DNA of 64,000 bases, from contig WWBZ02000051.1 of NCBI GenBank assembly GCA_011503125.2, positions 868,001-932,000 on the forward strand, read 5' to 3'. Of the stretch, positions 35,452-47,201 are shown one piece after another (positions within the stretch are counted from its first letter, which is position 1; every line of letters starts with the position of its first letter). The DNA is from Botryosphaeria dothidea (taxonomy: Eukaryota; Ascomycota; Dothideomycetes; Botryosphaeriales; Botryosphaeriaceae). Position numbers and translations under genes: made by a program. The notes below the pieces were generated by a model that was given only the letters and a program-made list of their open reading frames with translations, had not been told where the DNA came from and did no database searches.

Positions 35452-36743
35452 TTACCTGCCGGAAGCAAGGTTCTGGGGAGCTTCGAGAGGCGGGCCCTCG
35501 GGGGTAACGTAGGCCTGTTGATGAAGGTCAGCATTTGTATTTTCTATGATAGACGTAGTATTCTTTTTTTTTTTTTAAATTTTAGATGTTGTCTTACCTT
35601 GGTCATGCCACCGTCGACGACAAAGTCGGTGCCGTTGACGAAGCTGGCCTCGTCGCTGGCGAGGAAGAGGACGGCCTTGGCCTGCTCGATGGCCTCGCCG
35701 AAACGACCAGTCGGGAAGTGGATCTCACGGCGGAGGCGCTTAGCCTTATCGTCGCCGAGCCAGTCCTGGAGAAGAGGGGTGCTGGAGGGGAGATATCGTC
35801 AGCTCTCGCACGCGTTGGGATTTTCGATGGCGTGGCATCTTTCGACTTACTTGAGGGGGGCGGGGCAGAGGGAGTTGAAGCGGAAGCCCTCGCGGGCGTG
35901 GACGATGGCCAGCTCGCGGGTCATGGCGAGGACGGCGCCCTTGGAAGCGGTGTAGGCGAGCTGCGGGGTGGCGGCGCCGACGAGGGCGACGACGGAGGCG
36001 GTGTTGATGACGGAGGCCTTCTTCTTGCCGTTGCGGCGGAAGGCGAGCACGGCGTGCTTGCTGCCGAACCAGACGCCCTTGACGTTGATGTTCTGGGTCA
36101 GGTCCCAGATCTTCTCGGGCGTGTCGACGGCGTCGGCGTCGTCGGCGTGCATGATGCCCGCGTTGTTGAAGATGACGTCCAGGCCGCCCCAGGCGTCGAG
36201 CTGCTCGATGGCCGCCTTGACCGAGTCCTCGGACGAGACGTCGACAATCTTGGTCTCGAGCACGGCGCCGGCGGGCGACAGCTCCTTGGCCTTGGCCACG
36301 GCCTTCTCCAGAGCGGGGCCCGAGATGTCGCACATCAGGACCTTGGCGCCCTCGCGGGCGAAAAGAACGGTGGTCTCGAGGCCAATGCCACTGGATTCGT
36401 GTGAGCCGATGTCCGAAGAGTTTTAATGTGACACAGGAACGAAAGATTAGGATTAAAGCAGCATTTGGAAAACTATGGAATGATTGGGAGAGATCAGGTG
36501 AGCATATCATGCAGAGATTGCTGTATAGGTGCTGGTGTTGCTCTCATCTTCATTTAACACAACGAGGCAGAAACAGGTGGCAAGCTCTCCACTTGAAGCA
36601 TAGAGAGGTACATGGTGAATGGAATGCGGAATCAAGAGCCTCAGAAGCTTGATATGATGAAAGAGGAAATGAGCTTACCCAGCAGCACCGGTAACAAGGG
36701 CGTTCTTGCCGGCGAGGCGGCCCTGAGGAGCTTGGCTACCCAT
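35452..36743 (-). CDS. Short-chain dehydrogenase/reductase (SDR)
   Basis: Four exons (36743-36679, 36390-35851, 35781-35598, 35514-35452) give 283 residues. Introns are 288, 69 and 83 nt; the first interrupts the cofactor motif TGAAGGIG (18-25), which is rebuilt by splicing. Other classical-SDR elements: CDIS after beta-2 (an acidic residue suggesting NAD rather than NADP), NNAG (97-100), the catalytic Ser in NTAS (154) and YTASK (Tyr168, Lys172). The C-terminus has the FVVDGGMT block followed by a Pro-rich 20-residue tail from exon 4. Substrate unknown. It is convergent with the aldehyde dehydrogenase and divergent from the glutamine-synthetase-like gene. Confidence 0.9.
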
Positions 36744-37734
36744 TTCGATGCTCTGTTGAAGGGCTTTGGAAAGGTCGGAGGAGGTCTGGCGATGGAAGCA
36801 GGCGTGGTGTTCGTCTTCTTTAACAGGGAGACGTCAGTGAAAAGCTGCCCCGCGATGGCACAGAGCACCTGCCAACGGGCAGTGTCGGGCCGAGCAAATG
36901 GAGGCGGCGTGAGTGGCGGGTCTGCTGGCGGTGGGATGTCCGGGGCGGCTGACTCACGGAGCCGCACGAAGACGTAATACTGGAGACACTCACCTTCAGG
37001 CTTGGAAGCTCGCGATGCTGGAACAAGGCGTCAATCGCGGGGCAGAGAGGGGCTGCGAGATAAACACAGGCGCTCTCTCACGTGTGGTACACCAAATATC
37101 GTGCGCCGCTGGGGTTGTGCCATGGCGGGCAGCTGTCCGATAACGGCATCCGGGCGAGGCCAGATAAGCTCTTGCCAGGAGCCGGCGGTAACGGGCCCGG
37201 CGATGCCGTAAGGCGCACTGGCTGTCGATGCATCTGGTAAATCTTCCCTGCCTGCTCCACGAATTACGGCATTCGCATAGCGTAATGGCCCTGCGTCTGA
37301 GCCCTGCTGCGCGGCTGCTGCGAGCCCTTGCCGGTGCAGCTGCTTGTGCCTGGTAAACCACAGCTCTTGCACCAGCTCTGGGCTGGTCAAATGCAGGTGG
37401 TGGTGGAGGAGTCTCCGGCGGAGCTTACAAGGCTGAGACGCGGCTAGAGCTGCAGCTGGTGTTTTTGCTTAGGTGCGGCGAGGCTCACGAGTGATCGTCC
37501 CGGCTTCCGGTTATCTCTCTCTGCAGTCTGTCTGGCTGGACGCCTGTGCGAGGCTTGCAAGGCCGCGTCCCTTATCCAAGCACCCCACCAACCACCCACC
37601 GAGCCATGCCCATCACTCCTCTAGCTCCTGCGCCCCCAGAGCTCCGCCGACCACCTCCGCAGCCACACCTCCTCCCTCCATAACGAACGACCCTCACGCG
37701 ACACGGACCCAAGCTTCTTCAACAGTCGCCCGCC
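36744..37734. promoter_or_regulatory. Bidirectional promoter interval, SDR / GS-like
   Basis: 991 bp between divergent start codons. The 150 nt before the GS-like ATG are C-rich (CCACCAACCACCCACC), typical of a fungal leader. No gene seen. Confidence 0.5.
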
Positions 37735-39418
37735 ATGTCGCCGCCACCATCCGAAATCACCGTCGCGAGTCTGCCCGAGCTGCTGAAGGATGATTCCGCA
37801 GTCAAGGTCGGCGGTGTCGACGTCGACGGCATCCTGCGCGGCAAGCTGATGGCCAAGTCCAAGTTCCTCTCCATCGCAGAGGCTGGCTTCGGCTTCTGCT
37901 CCGTCATTTTTGGCTGGGACATGCACGACCAGACCTACTTCAAGGAGCTCAAGATTAGCAACGCCGAGAATGGCTACCGCGACGTCATCGCCGTGCCCGA
38001 CCTGTCCTCGTTCAGGCGCATCCCGTGGGAGAACAACGTCCCCTTCTTCCTCGTCAGCTTCTACGATCCGGACACAAATGAGAGTGTGAGCGCGTGCCCG
38101 AGGTCGCTGCTGCGGAGGACGGTCGACAAGCTCAAGGCGCAGGGCATGGGCGCAATGGCTGGAGGTAGGTCACTTTTCCAGGCGTCAATGGCAAATCCAT
38201 GCGCGACGAGTGACTGCGCACGTGCGTGATGGGGTGGTTATGCTAACCGCGCATGCTTTTCCTTCTTTTACAGCGGAGTACGAGTTCTACCAATTCAAGG
38301 CCCCGGCTGTCCAGGACACCAGCGAGCGGAATTCCTCCTCAACCGCCGCTTTCCTCAGGGACAACCCTACTCACCAACTCCCGGCACTGACCGAGGGAAT
38401 GTTTGGTTACAGCTTGACCAGGCCTGTGCACAATCAGGAATACTATTATGGCATCTTCGACGCCTGTAACCAGTTCAGATGTGGCATTGAGGGTTGGCAC
38501 ACCGAGAGCGGACCCGGTGTCTTTGAGGCTGTAAGGACTGCAATGTTTAGCGAGAGATGCCAAGCATAGCAGATGCTAATAATCCGTGACAGGCTCTTGA
38601 ATTCGGCGAGATCAGGGAAATGGCGGACAAGGCTGCGCTCTTCAAGTACGTAAATTCTGTGAGACCAACCGCCCGTTTGCAAGCTGACTTTCTGCAGGCT
38701 TACTGTCAAGTCCCTCGGTTCCAAGTTTGGCATTACGCCCTGCTTCATGGCAAAGCCGCGCACTGGGCTCCCTGGCAACAGCGGCCACATGCACGTCTCG
38801 TTGGTTGACAGCAGCGGCAAGAACCTCTTCTACCGTGGGTCTGAAGACCCCAACCCGCCTTACCCAGACGTTCGGTTCCTGTCAGATCTCGGCCGGCACT
38901 TCTTGGCCGGCCTGCTTGAGGGCCTGCCTGACATCATGCCCATCGTCGCGCCCACAATCAACAGTTACAAGCGCCTCGTCGAGAACTTCTGGGCGCCGGT
39001 GACTGTCTCGTGGGGTCTCGAGCACCGTGCTGCTTCGATTCGTCTGATTACCCCTCCCACCGCCAGCCCCAAGGCTTGCCGTTTCGAAGTGCGCGTCCCT
39101 GGCGCTGATGCCAACCCGCATCTTGTGCTTGCCTCCATCCTGGCTCTTGGCTGGCGTGGCGTTGAGAAGAAGCTGGAGCTCACTCTGCCGCCGCTGGGTA
39201 AGGGACAGGATGTCGGTGGCGCGGACGACAAGGGCCAGAGGTTGGCAAAGAGCTTGAAGGAGGCGACAGCGACCATGGCCAGGCCTGATAGTGTGGTTAG
39301 GGAGGCTTTGGGCGATGAATTCGTCGAGCACTTCTGCGGCACGAGGGAGCATGAGATTCGGTTGTGGGACGAGGCTGTCACCGATTGGGAATTTAGGCGA
39401 TACATTGAGACGGTCTAA
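37735..39418 (+). CDS. Glutamine synthetase-like protein (GS type I fold, gamma-glutamyl ligase)
   Basis: Four exons (37735-38164, 38274-38530, 38593-38645, 38698-39418) give 486 residues, the usual GSI length. The N-terminal beta-grasp region includes VDVDGILRGK. The catalytic domain shows AEYEFYQF (metal/substrate Glu), GNSGHMHVSL (catalytic His), SWGLEHRAASIRL and CRFEVRVPGADANPHLVLA. This branch differs from the eukaryotic housekeeping GSII enzyme and resembles bacterial GS-like ligases that join glutamate to amines or polyamines; fungal FluG also carries such a domain, but with an extra N-terminal amidohydrolase not present here. Whether this one makes glutamine or a gamma-glutamyl amide cannot be decided. 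Introns are 109, 62 and 52 nt. Confidence 0.87.
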
Positions 39419-40778
39419 GCGGAGCGGCATTTCCTCGTCAGCTTTCTCAGCAGGAATTTTTGTAGTTCTTGATATCCCAACCGACATGTATGAGATGACC
39501 TCTTGCTAGGAAATGAAACCTACGAGTTCTTTAACTCTGCGCTAAGACATTCACAAACAGCAAAGCTTTTCAAAAGTAGTCGCATAACGCTGTAGGAAGC
39601 AATGGTTTGCGCACTGTCGGTGATGTGGCAGCAACCCCAGGTCTGAGGCCTCGGCGATCGATTGCGTGCTCACATGGCAATTTACCGGGCTATATATGTC
39701 AACCCACAGATGCACGCTCAAGCATTCGAATGCACGTCATTTCTCCAGACCCGCTTGTGCTTGGCAAATTCTTGTTCTTAATAATGACCATAGCTGCTCT
39801 CCACACTCAGTCAGCTCCCCTCCTGCCTATTCAGGCAGCTTCGGAGAAGTCTTGTCCGACCCCAAGAATCTTTCGTTTCAAACAAGCACGGACGAACGTG
39901 CACTTCGCTTGCCGCGGGTAGAGAGGGGCGACCAAACAAAAGCACTGCCGAAACAGATACGGACGTTTCATGGGGATCGTTCTCGAAATCACGATGCGGA
40001 GAAGCCGTCATGTATAAGTAAGTGAGCACACATCCTCGGGTAACATGACTTCCGGTAGGAAGAGATCTTGATTGGATGGAAGTTGGCGCCTGCAACGGCT
40101 CGAATGCGGATTTGGAGTTGGAGCCGGGGGTGTAAAGAGCAGGACTCATGCGGGAGAGGCTCTGCTCTCTCACTGGCCGACAGGGTGAGAAGGGTGCGGC
40201 AACAGATTGCTCGTTCCAAACAAGTGCTGACGTTGCCCACTGGCAGCAGAAACAATGTGCGTTGTGGATGGGAGAGCCTTCACGGCGGCGAAGGATCGGC
40301 AGGGAGAGCAGGGGGGTGTCGCGGTAGGGCAGGCGGAGGCGAGTCGTCGAACTCCCGGCGGCGAGCTTCGATTCAGCGGCAGCAGACAAGGCTGGCAGCG
40401 CTGAGGGGCAGGCGGCTGCCAGCCTGGAGCACTAAACTTCGCGGCGCAATCTCTCGATTCCTCCCTTGAACGCGCGCAAGCGTCAATCAGGAAGCAGACA
40501 GCCATGCTCGGCCTGCCTCAGCTTGACATCTCTTGACATACCAAGCCTTGCCAAGAGCCCGCTGAAACGCCTCGGAAGCCGTGATGCCGCCAGCCAGCCA
40601 GGGAGCTCGAATCCAGAAATTCCACATTTACCACTTCTCTCCCCGGCAATCAGCGCGCCTCTCCTCTCCTTTGCACTCTCCTCCTCCCGCCCTTGCGCCG
40701 ATGCCGACAATCTCCTTGCCTCCTCACGCCGGCCACGCGTGAGAACCATCGCACACTAATCTTAATACTTTAAATACC
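39419..40778. other. Intergenic, promoter of the GH3 gene
   Basis: 1.36 kb with no supportable gene. Open frames overlap on both strands. It is C-rich (CTCTCCTCCTCCCGCCC) about 100 nt before the GH3 ATG. Confidence 0.5.
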
Positions 40779-43700
40779 ATGCCGAACGACTACGAGCTCC
40801 GCGGCAAGTACACGGCCGTCGAGAACCAAGCCCACCACCGCCGCAATGCCTCGAACAATAGCAACCTGCGCCCCTCGCTCGACGCTGCCTACCTCTCGTC
40901 CGATGATGACCAGGACCTCGACGAATTCGACCCTCTGAACGAGCAGAGCACCCCGCTCGACTCCAGCAAACGCCGCCGCCAACGATCCGAATCCCAGGTC
41001 GGCGCAGGCGTCGATGCCTACAGCCACGACCGATGGCGTAACGACCAGCGCCGACCCTGGGCCCGCCTCGCCTCTACTATAATACCGACCCGCAAACGCC
41101 TGTGGTGCTGGCTGCCGCTCCTCTTCATCCTCGCCCTCCTCTTGCTGCTCGGCGCCGGGGGCCTCTGGGCTTGGCGATCCAGCCCGCTCGAGGGGCAGAG
41201 CCCGCCGTGGTACCCGTCGCCGCGCGGCGGCGCGGACCCCGCGTGGGCGGAGGCGTACAGCAGGGCCGCCGCACTGGTCGCCAACATGACGCTGGTGGAG
41301 AAGGTCAACATCACGACGGGCGTGGGCTGGTCGATGGGGCTCTGCGTGGGCAACACGGGGCCCGTCCCACGCCTGGGCTTCCCCAGCCTGTGCCTGCAGG
41401 ACGGGCCGCTGGGCCTGCGCTTCGCCGACCACGCCACCGCCTGGCCCGCCGGCATCACCGTCGGCGCCACGTGGAGCAAGGAGCTGATGTACCTGCGCGG
41501 CCAGGCGCACGCGCGCGAGGCCAAGGGCAAGGGCGTCAACGTGCTGTTGGGCCCCGCCATGGGCCCGCTGGGGAGGCTGCCCGCGGGCGGACGCAACTGG
41601 GAGGGCTTCGGCGCGGACCCCGTGCTCCAGGGACTGGCTGCCGCGTGGACGATCAAGGGCATCCAAGACGAGGGCGTCATGGCGACGGCGAAGCACTACG
41701 TCGGCAACGAGCAGGAGCACTTCAGGCAGGCCTTCGAGTGGGGCACGCCCAACGCCATTTCCTCCAACATCGACGACCGCACGCTGCATGAGATTTACGC
41801 CTGGCCTTTTGCCGACAGCGTGCGCGTTGGCGTCGCCAGCATCATGTGCTCGTACAACCAAGTTAATAACTCCTATGCCTGCCAGAACAGCAAGCTGCTC
41901 AATGGCGTCTTGAAGGATGAGCTCGGCTTCCAGGGGTTCGTGCAGTCGGATTGGTTGGCTCAGCGCGCCGGCGTCGCGAGCGCGCTGGCGGGTTTGGACA
42001 TGAACATGCCCGGCGACGGTCTCAGATGGCAGGACGGCAAGTCGCTGTGGGGCCCGGAGCTGACCAGGGCCGCTTTGAACACGTCTGTGCCTATGGAGCG
42101 CCTGAACGACATGGCCACGCGTATTGTGGCCGCCTGGTACCAGCTTGGCCAGGACGATCCGGAGAAATGGCCTGAAGATGGACCCAACTTTTCCTCGTGG
42201 ACGGACGAGAAGATCGGCCTGTTGCATCCTGGAAGCGACGACCGGACTACTGGCGAAGTGAACAAGTTCGTCGACGTTCAGGGGAACGGCACGCATGGGG
42301 ATCTTGCTCGCAGGGTTGCTGCCGAAGGCATTGTCCTGGTAAAGAACGACAATGACACTCTGCCCATTTCGCGCCAGGCCCACAGCATTGCCAGCGGCTT
42401 CATTTCCAACAAGGATGACTTCAAGATGCACGTCGGCATTTACGGTGAAGATGCTCGTGGAAATCCTAAGGGCCGTAATGCCTGCGTCGACCGCGGTTGT
42501 AACGAGGGAACTTTGGCTCTTGGCTGGGGAAGTGGTGCTGTAGAACTTCCTTACCTGGTCACCCCTCAGGAAGCGCTCAGACGGGAGTTTGACAACGATA
42601 TGGTGCTTCTGCATGAGTATCCTGCAAACGAGATCCCAGAGACGAAGCAACGCACCCTTGAAGAGCAAGATCTTTGCCTTGCATTTGTTAACAGCGACGC
42701 TGGTGAAGGCTTTATTGCCTGGGAAAAGGTCAAGGGTGACAGAAATGATCTATACACACAGAAGGGCGGCGATAAGCTTGTCGAAACTGTCGCAAAACGA
42801 TGCGGTGGCGGTGAAAGCCCCGTCATCGTTGTTGTTCATGCCGTCGGCCCCGTCATCCTGGAGAATTGGATTGATATCCCGAACATCAAAGCTGTCTTGC
42901 TCGCACACTTACCCGGACAGGAGAGCGGAAATGCGGTCGCAGACGTTATCTTTGGTGATGTGAATCCCAGTGGCCGTCTTCCGTATACCGTCGCCAAGAA
43001 TGAAGACGATTATGGCCCCGACAGTAAGATCATGTACTATCCCAACGGCGTGGTTCCGCAGCAGAACTTCACCGAAGGTTTGTACCTAGACTACCGCTAT
43101 TTCGACAAGAACGGCCTTACTCCGCGATATGAGTTCGGCTACGGACTTTCATACAGCAAGTTCGAGCTCTCGCAGCTCGAAATCACGGTCGATCCCACGA
43201 AGAAGACTCTCCTACCAGCCCCGCGCCCCGACCCAAGCACTCTCCCGGCTCCTCCAGACTTCGACAACACTGTACCACCGGCCAAGGAAGCCCTCTTCCC
43301 GGACGACTTCCGTCGCCTCAAGAAGTACATCTACCCCTACCTCACAAGCCTCTCCGGCACCGACCCCCGCCCGGATAAGGCGTGGCCGGAAGCCCTCCGC
43401 GACGAGAAGCAGCACGCGATGCCGTCCGAAGCCGGCGGCGGGCCCGGAGGCAACCCGGACCTGTACACGTACATCGCGAACGTGTCGTTCACGATCAAGA
43501 ACCTGAGCCCCGTCCGCGGCCAGGCGGTGCCGCAGCTGTACATCTCTTACCCGGAGAGCTGGACCGATCCGGACTTCCCGATGGTGTGGGGACAGGGGTA
43601 CACGAAGGAGAAGCTGTCGGAGGCGGGAGAGGAGGAGGGAGAGGGATCGAAGGAAAAGAAGCCCCAGCACTCCGAAGGCATCATCTCGGAAAACGGCACC

Positions 43701-44039
43701 ATCGCCTCGCCCTTCCTGACGATCAACACCAGCGACCCCCACGCCAACGAGACGAAGCCACCTCGGCCCGATTGGTTCGACCCGGAGATGGTCGACCAGC
43801 TCAGCGTCATCGATTTCCCCGTCAGGGTGTTGAGGGGGTTCGAGAAGGTCGACCTCGCGCCCGCGGGCGAGGAGGGCGATTTCGTGAGGGTGAGCATCGC
43901 CATCACGCGGAGGGATCTGAGCTACTGGGACGTGAGGAGGCAGAACTGGGTCATGCCGACGGTGGGTGGGCCGACGAAGGAGTTTGGCGTGTGGATCGGC
44001 TGGAGCTCGAGGGATTTGGTGTTGAGCGGCATGATCTGA
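40779..44039 (+). CDS. Membrane-anchored GH3 family beta-glucosidase
   Basis: A single exon of 1086 residues. Residues 1-107 are a charged, Ser-rich cytosolic tail; 108-132 (LWCWLPLLFILAL...) is a signal anchor, making a type II membrane protein with the enzyme outside. The GH3 N-domain follows: LCLQDGPLGLRF, KHYVGNEQE, IMCSYNQVN and the nucleophile Asp in VQSDWLA (about 391). The GH3 C-domain contains GIVLVKN and LPGQESGNAVADVIFGDVNPSGRLP, the fibronectin-III-like domain starts near YFDKNGLTPRYEFGYGLSY, and there are acidic/Ser-rich insertions near 800-900 and 940-980. This is the fungal bglE/bglF-like architecture. Likely beta-glucosidase activity on cell-surface or wall glucans and cello-oligomers. 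Many N-glycosylation sequons. Very GC-rich, which produces long antisense shadow frames (a 632-codon one among them). Confidence 0.92.
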   Translation: MPNDYELRGKYTAVENQAHHRRNASNNSNLRPSLDAAYLSSDDDQDLDEFDPLNEQSTPLDSSKRRRQRSESQVGAGVDAYSHDRWRNDQRRPWARLASTIIPTRKRLWCWLPLLFILALLLLLGAGGLWAWRSSPLEGQSPPWYPSPRGGADPAWAEAYSRAAALVANMTLVEKVNITTGVGWSMGLCVGNTGPVPRLGFPSLCLQDGPLGLRFADHATAWPAGITVGATWSKELMYLRGQAHAREAKGKGVNVLLGPAMGPLGRLPAGGRNWEGFGADPVLQGLAAAWTIKGIQDEGVMATAKHYVGNEQEHFRQAFEWGTPNAISSNIDDRTLHEIYAWPFADSVRVGVASIMCSYNQVNNSYACQNSKLLNGVLKDELGFQGFVQSDWLAQRAGVASALAGLDMNMPGDGLRWQDGKSLWGPELTRAALNTSVPMERLNDMATRIVAAWYQLGQDDPEKWPEDGPNFSSWTDEKIGLLHPGSDDRTTGEVNKFVDVQGNGTHGDLARRVAAEGIVLVKNDNDTLPISRQAHSIASGFISNKDDFKMHVGIYGEDARGNPKGRNACVDRGCNEGTLALGWGSGAVELPYLVTPQEALRREFDNDMVLLHEYPANEIPETKQRTLEEQDLCLAFVNSDAGEGFIAWEKVKGDRNDLYTQKGGDKLVETVAKRCGGGESPVIVVVHAVGPVILENWIDIPNIKAVLLAHLPGQESGNAVADVIFGDVNPSGRLPYTVAKNEDDYGPDSKIMYYPNGVVPQQNFTEGLYLDYRYFDKNGLTPRYEFGYGLSYSKFELSQLEITVDPTKKTLLPAPRPDPSTLPAPPDFDNTVPPAKEALFPDDFRRLKKYIYPYLTSLSGTDPRPDKAWPEALRDEKQHAMPSEAGGGPGGNPDLYTYIANVSFTIKNLSPVRGQAVPQLYISYPESWTDPDFPMVWGQGYTKEKLSEAGEEEGEGSKEKKPQHSEGIISENGTIASPFLTINTSDPHANETKPPRPDWFDPEMVDQLSVIDFPVRVLRGFEKVDLAPAGEEGDFVRVSIAITRRDLSYWDVRRQNWVMPTVGGPTKEFGVWIGWSSRDLVLSGMI

Positions 44040-44920
44040 GAAGGAGGATGAAGGAATTATAGAGTGTCTGGTGTCTGAGGATGCCGGATGGAAGGGAGTG
44101 AAGTGGCTATCTTTGCATTTTGCTGGGGTCGGGTGTGTGGGCGTATTTACGGGCGTTTTTGCTTCGGGTAGATTTGATTGTTTTGCTTATCTGGTGGGGT
44201 AAAAAGCAGTAGAGTCATGTATCCAAAAGGGAAAGAGAAGAAGAATGTAACTATGGAAGGGTTACGGATACCCGATATTAGACATTAGCTAAGGCCATGA
44301 ACCTGACACGGGATTGAAAGCTTTCCTCTGATATCAGCATTGAGGCCAATTCGCCAGATGGAGATTGAAGCACCAAAGCCGCCACTGGGTCCCACAAATT
44401 ACTATTCATGAAATCTCTCCTTTTCTTCTCTACCCTGTTGTCATGTCGTGGTCGAATTTTTATATGCTTTGGACCGCCGATATTCTCGAATGCTGCCAAC
44501 ATGAAAACCTTTTCTAAACAAACGTGAACGCACATCCCCAAGTGTACAGGGGAGGGCCAGACTTCAGAGTAATGATTTCATAGCTGTATACTTTGTTCAG
44601 ACTACGGATTCCGTACTCGCTCATTCGTGGTAGCGGTTGTCGCATGAATTACAACTACTGCTATTTCCCATCTCTCCAACACATCCCCCTCGAATCATTC
44701 AATCATCGTTACTCAACGATTCCCTTTCGTCCTGGATATCTCCCTTTTCCAATTTCCAACCACAACCCTTCCCGTAGCCGCCCAACGCCATAAACCCGAT
44801 GCAAATCCACCCATCCGTCCTCATCACCCAACAACCACCCATCCACATCAAACACTCTCCCCAAACATCAGTCTTCCGCACCCACGCATTCAACAAAGGC
44901 AAAACAGCACGCGCACCCCC
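44040..44920. other. Convergent intergenic space
   Basis: 3' flanks of the GH3 and metalloreductase genes. Nothing supportable. Confidence 0.6.
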
Positions 44921-47201
44921 TCAGAACCCAAACCCCTCCACGTGCAGCCACACCCCCTGCGCCCCCGTGCCCCGATGCACCGCCCGCTCGTCGCTCAGCC
45001 GCACCGCCGCGCCGCGCACATCGCGCGCCAGCGCGCGGGGCCCGCACACGACGACGGCGCTCTCGCCCAGCGCGCGCTCGAGCACCTTGCGCGCGATGGC
45101 TTCCGGGTGGGGGCGGCCGGCGAGGAGTGCGATGGCGGGGTGCAGGGAGCCCGGGGGCGGGTAGGAGACGGACGACGACGCGGACGAGGAAGGGGATTGC
45201 GCGGCCTGGGGAGCGGGCTTGCGTCCGTTGCAGCAGGTGCAGATGGCGGGCTCGATGGCGTCGGCCTCGTCCTCGATGGTGGTTTGGCAGCAGCACGTGC
45301 CGTCCGGGCCGCAGGCGGACTTGCGCTTGGTGGCGGTGTCGTCGGAGGACGACAGGAGCGAGGACGCGTAGCTGCTGTCTTCGACTTCGCGGACGGCGGC
45401 GGTCTGCTTGGCCAAGTGCTTCTCGTCCGCGTCGTCCGCACCGCTGAGCCGTGGCGGCGAAGTGACGACGGTGGTCGCGCCGGCGGCGCTCTTGCGCTCG
45501 TCCGTGAAGGCCGGGTCGCACGTCACGTAGACGCTCATCTCGACGTCGACGTCCGCGCCGCCGCGCCGCAGCGCCGCGACGTCGTCCATCACGCGCGACA
45601 GCTGCGCGGCGAACCAGCCGAGCTGCCCGCGCGACTTGACGACCCAGACGAAGCGCACGCGCCGCGTGGCCGCGCCGTCCGGGAAGACGTTCAGCAAGCC
45701 GCCGCCGCCGAGCGGGGCGGCGGGAGAAGATGGAGGCGAGTGCTGCCTCTTCCAGTGCTCGACGATCTCGCGCAGCAGCGGCACCGTGAACGTCGCGCCC
45801 GTGCTGCCGGCGAACAGCACGGCGCTGTCGAACTGCCGCAGCGGCCGCATCCGCCCGTACGGCCCGTCGATCGCCACTGCCCGCCTGTCCTTCTCCGGCT
45901 GGCGACCGCCGTTGCTTGACAGAGAGAGGTGCAGCTTCTCGGCGTGCGAGTGGAAGCGCCGGGTCGCGCCGCGCTCGCGCTTGACGTAGAACTCCATGGC
46001 GCCGTCGGCGGGCAGGGACGCGATGGTGAAGGGGTGGCTCTGCAGCGGGACGACGCTGTGGCAGGAGAGGAAGACGTGCTGGCCGGGCGTCCAAGAGATG
46101 GGCGGGTTGGCGATGGTGATGCGCGTCGTGTCGTGCGGGAGCGGCGTGAAAGTTGCCTTGGCGGCCCAGAGGGCGGACACCTGGCCGTCTCTGCGCTGCT
46201 TGGGATGGAAGATGGAGAGGTTGATGTAGAGGGTGCGGAGGGCGCGGACGAGACGGTCGACGCAGACGAGGGCGATGGGCAGGTAGACGTAGATGCGGAC
46301 GGAGAGCGGCCAGGAGTTGACGTGTTTGTAGACGAAGGCGAGGAAGGCGGCCATGGAGCCGAGGTGCTGGATAACGAAGAACTCATACTTCCAGCCGCGG
46401 ATGGGCGCCACGGAGCTGAGGACGATCCAGAGAAGGAGGCACCAGGAGATCAGGCCGTGCTGGGTGATGGGGTCGGTCTTGACCTTGCGGCCGATGTAGT
46501 TGTAGGGAGCCCAGTCGGCGAACCAGTAGCCCATGTGGATGGTCGTGGTAAGGAGAAGGCATCGCGCGACCCAGCGATGCAGCCAGTTCAGCCGCTCGTA
46601 GCTCGTGCCGGTGAGCCATCCGATGATGTTGTTCTTCCCCGCCGAGAGGAAGATCAGCGGGAGCTGGACGACGGAAATGCAGCCTGTCCGATAGGCAATG
46701 TCTTGGAACGACCACTGATCGCTAAGATTGAATTTGTAAAAGCAAAGCACCAGGAGAGTCACTACATTTCCGGCTACAATGGCAGTCCTCCCCACGGTTG
46801 GCAGGCGAATGTTGCGACCCGTGAAGTTGAGCGGAGCGAGAGTCGCGTTGTTGGCTTCCCGGATGATGGCCGTTGCGGTGGCATTGATGCGTAATAACAA
46901 TGCCTTAGGCTTGGCCGGTTTCGTATGGCCGCGGCGAGCAGCAGAAAGTCTGTATGTGTTGCATCAGCACGACCCTTGGAGGTAACTTATTCGACATCGG
47001 AACTGACCGCTGCCGACAGATTAAGATATTTGCGACGTTGACAAGAGCGGCGATTCCAACGAAGCTGCCAACGACGGCCCAGTAATACTGCATCAGTAAA
47101 TCGAGCGAGGGCACGCCGGCTACGCTGGACCCCATGTCCATCCCGCCCATGTCCATGCCACTCATATCCATACTGTCGTGGTCATGACGGCGGACCTTCA
47201 T
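44921..47201 (-). CDS. Ferric-reductase-type metalloreductase with Met-rich N-terminus and Cys-rich insertion
   Basis: Two exons (47201-47008, 46949-44921) joined through a 58-nt GTCAGT...ACAG intron give 740 residues. An in-frame ATG at 47348 could add 49. The N-terminus has a repeated MDM motif (MDMSGMDMGGMDMGSS), then a first membrane helix. The ferric-reductase domain shows the two heme-ligand His pairs on separate helices: LHRW and TIHMGYWF, then IQHLG and YKHVNSW. The FAD block is HPFTIAS and the NADPH block is VLFAGSTGATFTVPLL. The reductase domain contains a Cys-rich insertion (about 595-640: CGPDGTCCC, then ICTCC) not usual for the family. It reduces Fe(III) and/or Cu(II) at the plasma membrane. 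Divergent partner of the CTR copper transporter, which suggests copper as substrate. Confidence 0.9.

Noticed and set aside
40770..42668. 632-codon antisense frame over the GH3 gene
   Set aside because: It is a shadow of high-GC codon usage in the glucosidase, whose sense frame has full catalytic motifs.
44868..46094. 408-codon minus frame within the metalloreductase
   Set aside because: Alternative frame of the same GC-rich exon; the FAD and NADPH motifs are in the other frame.
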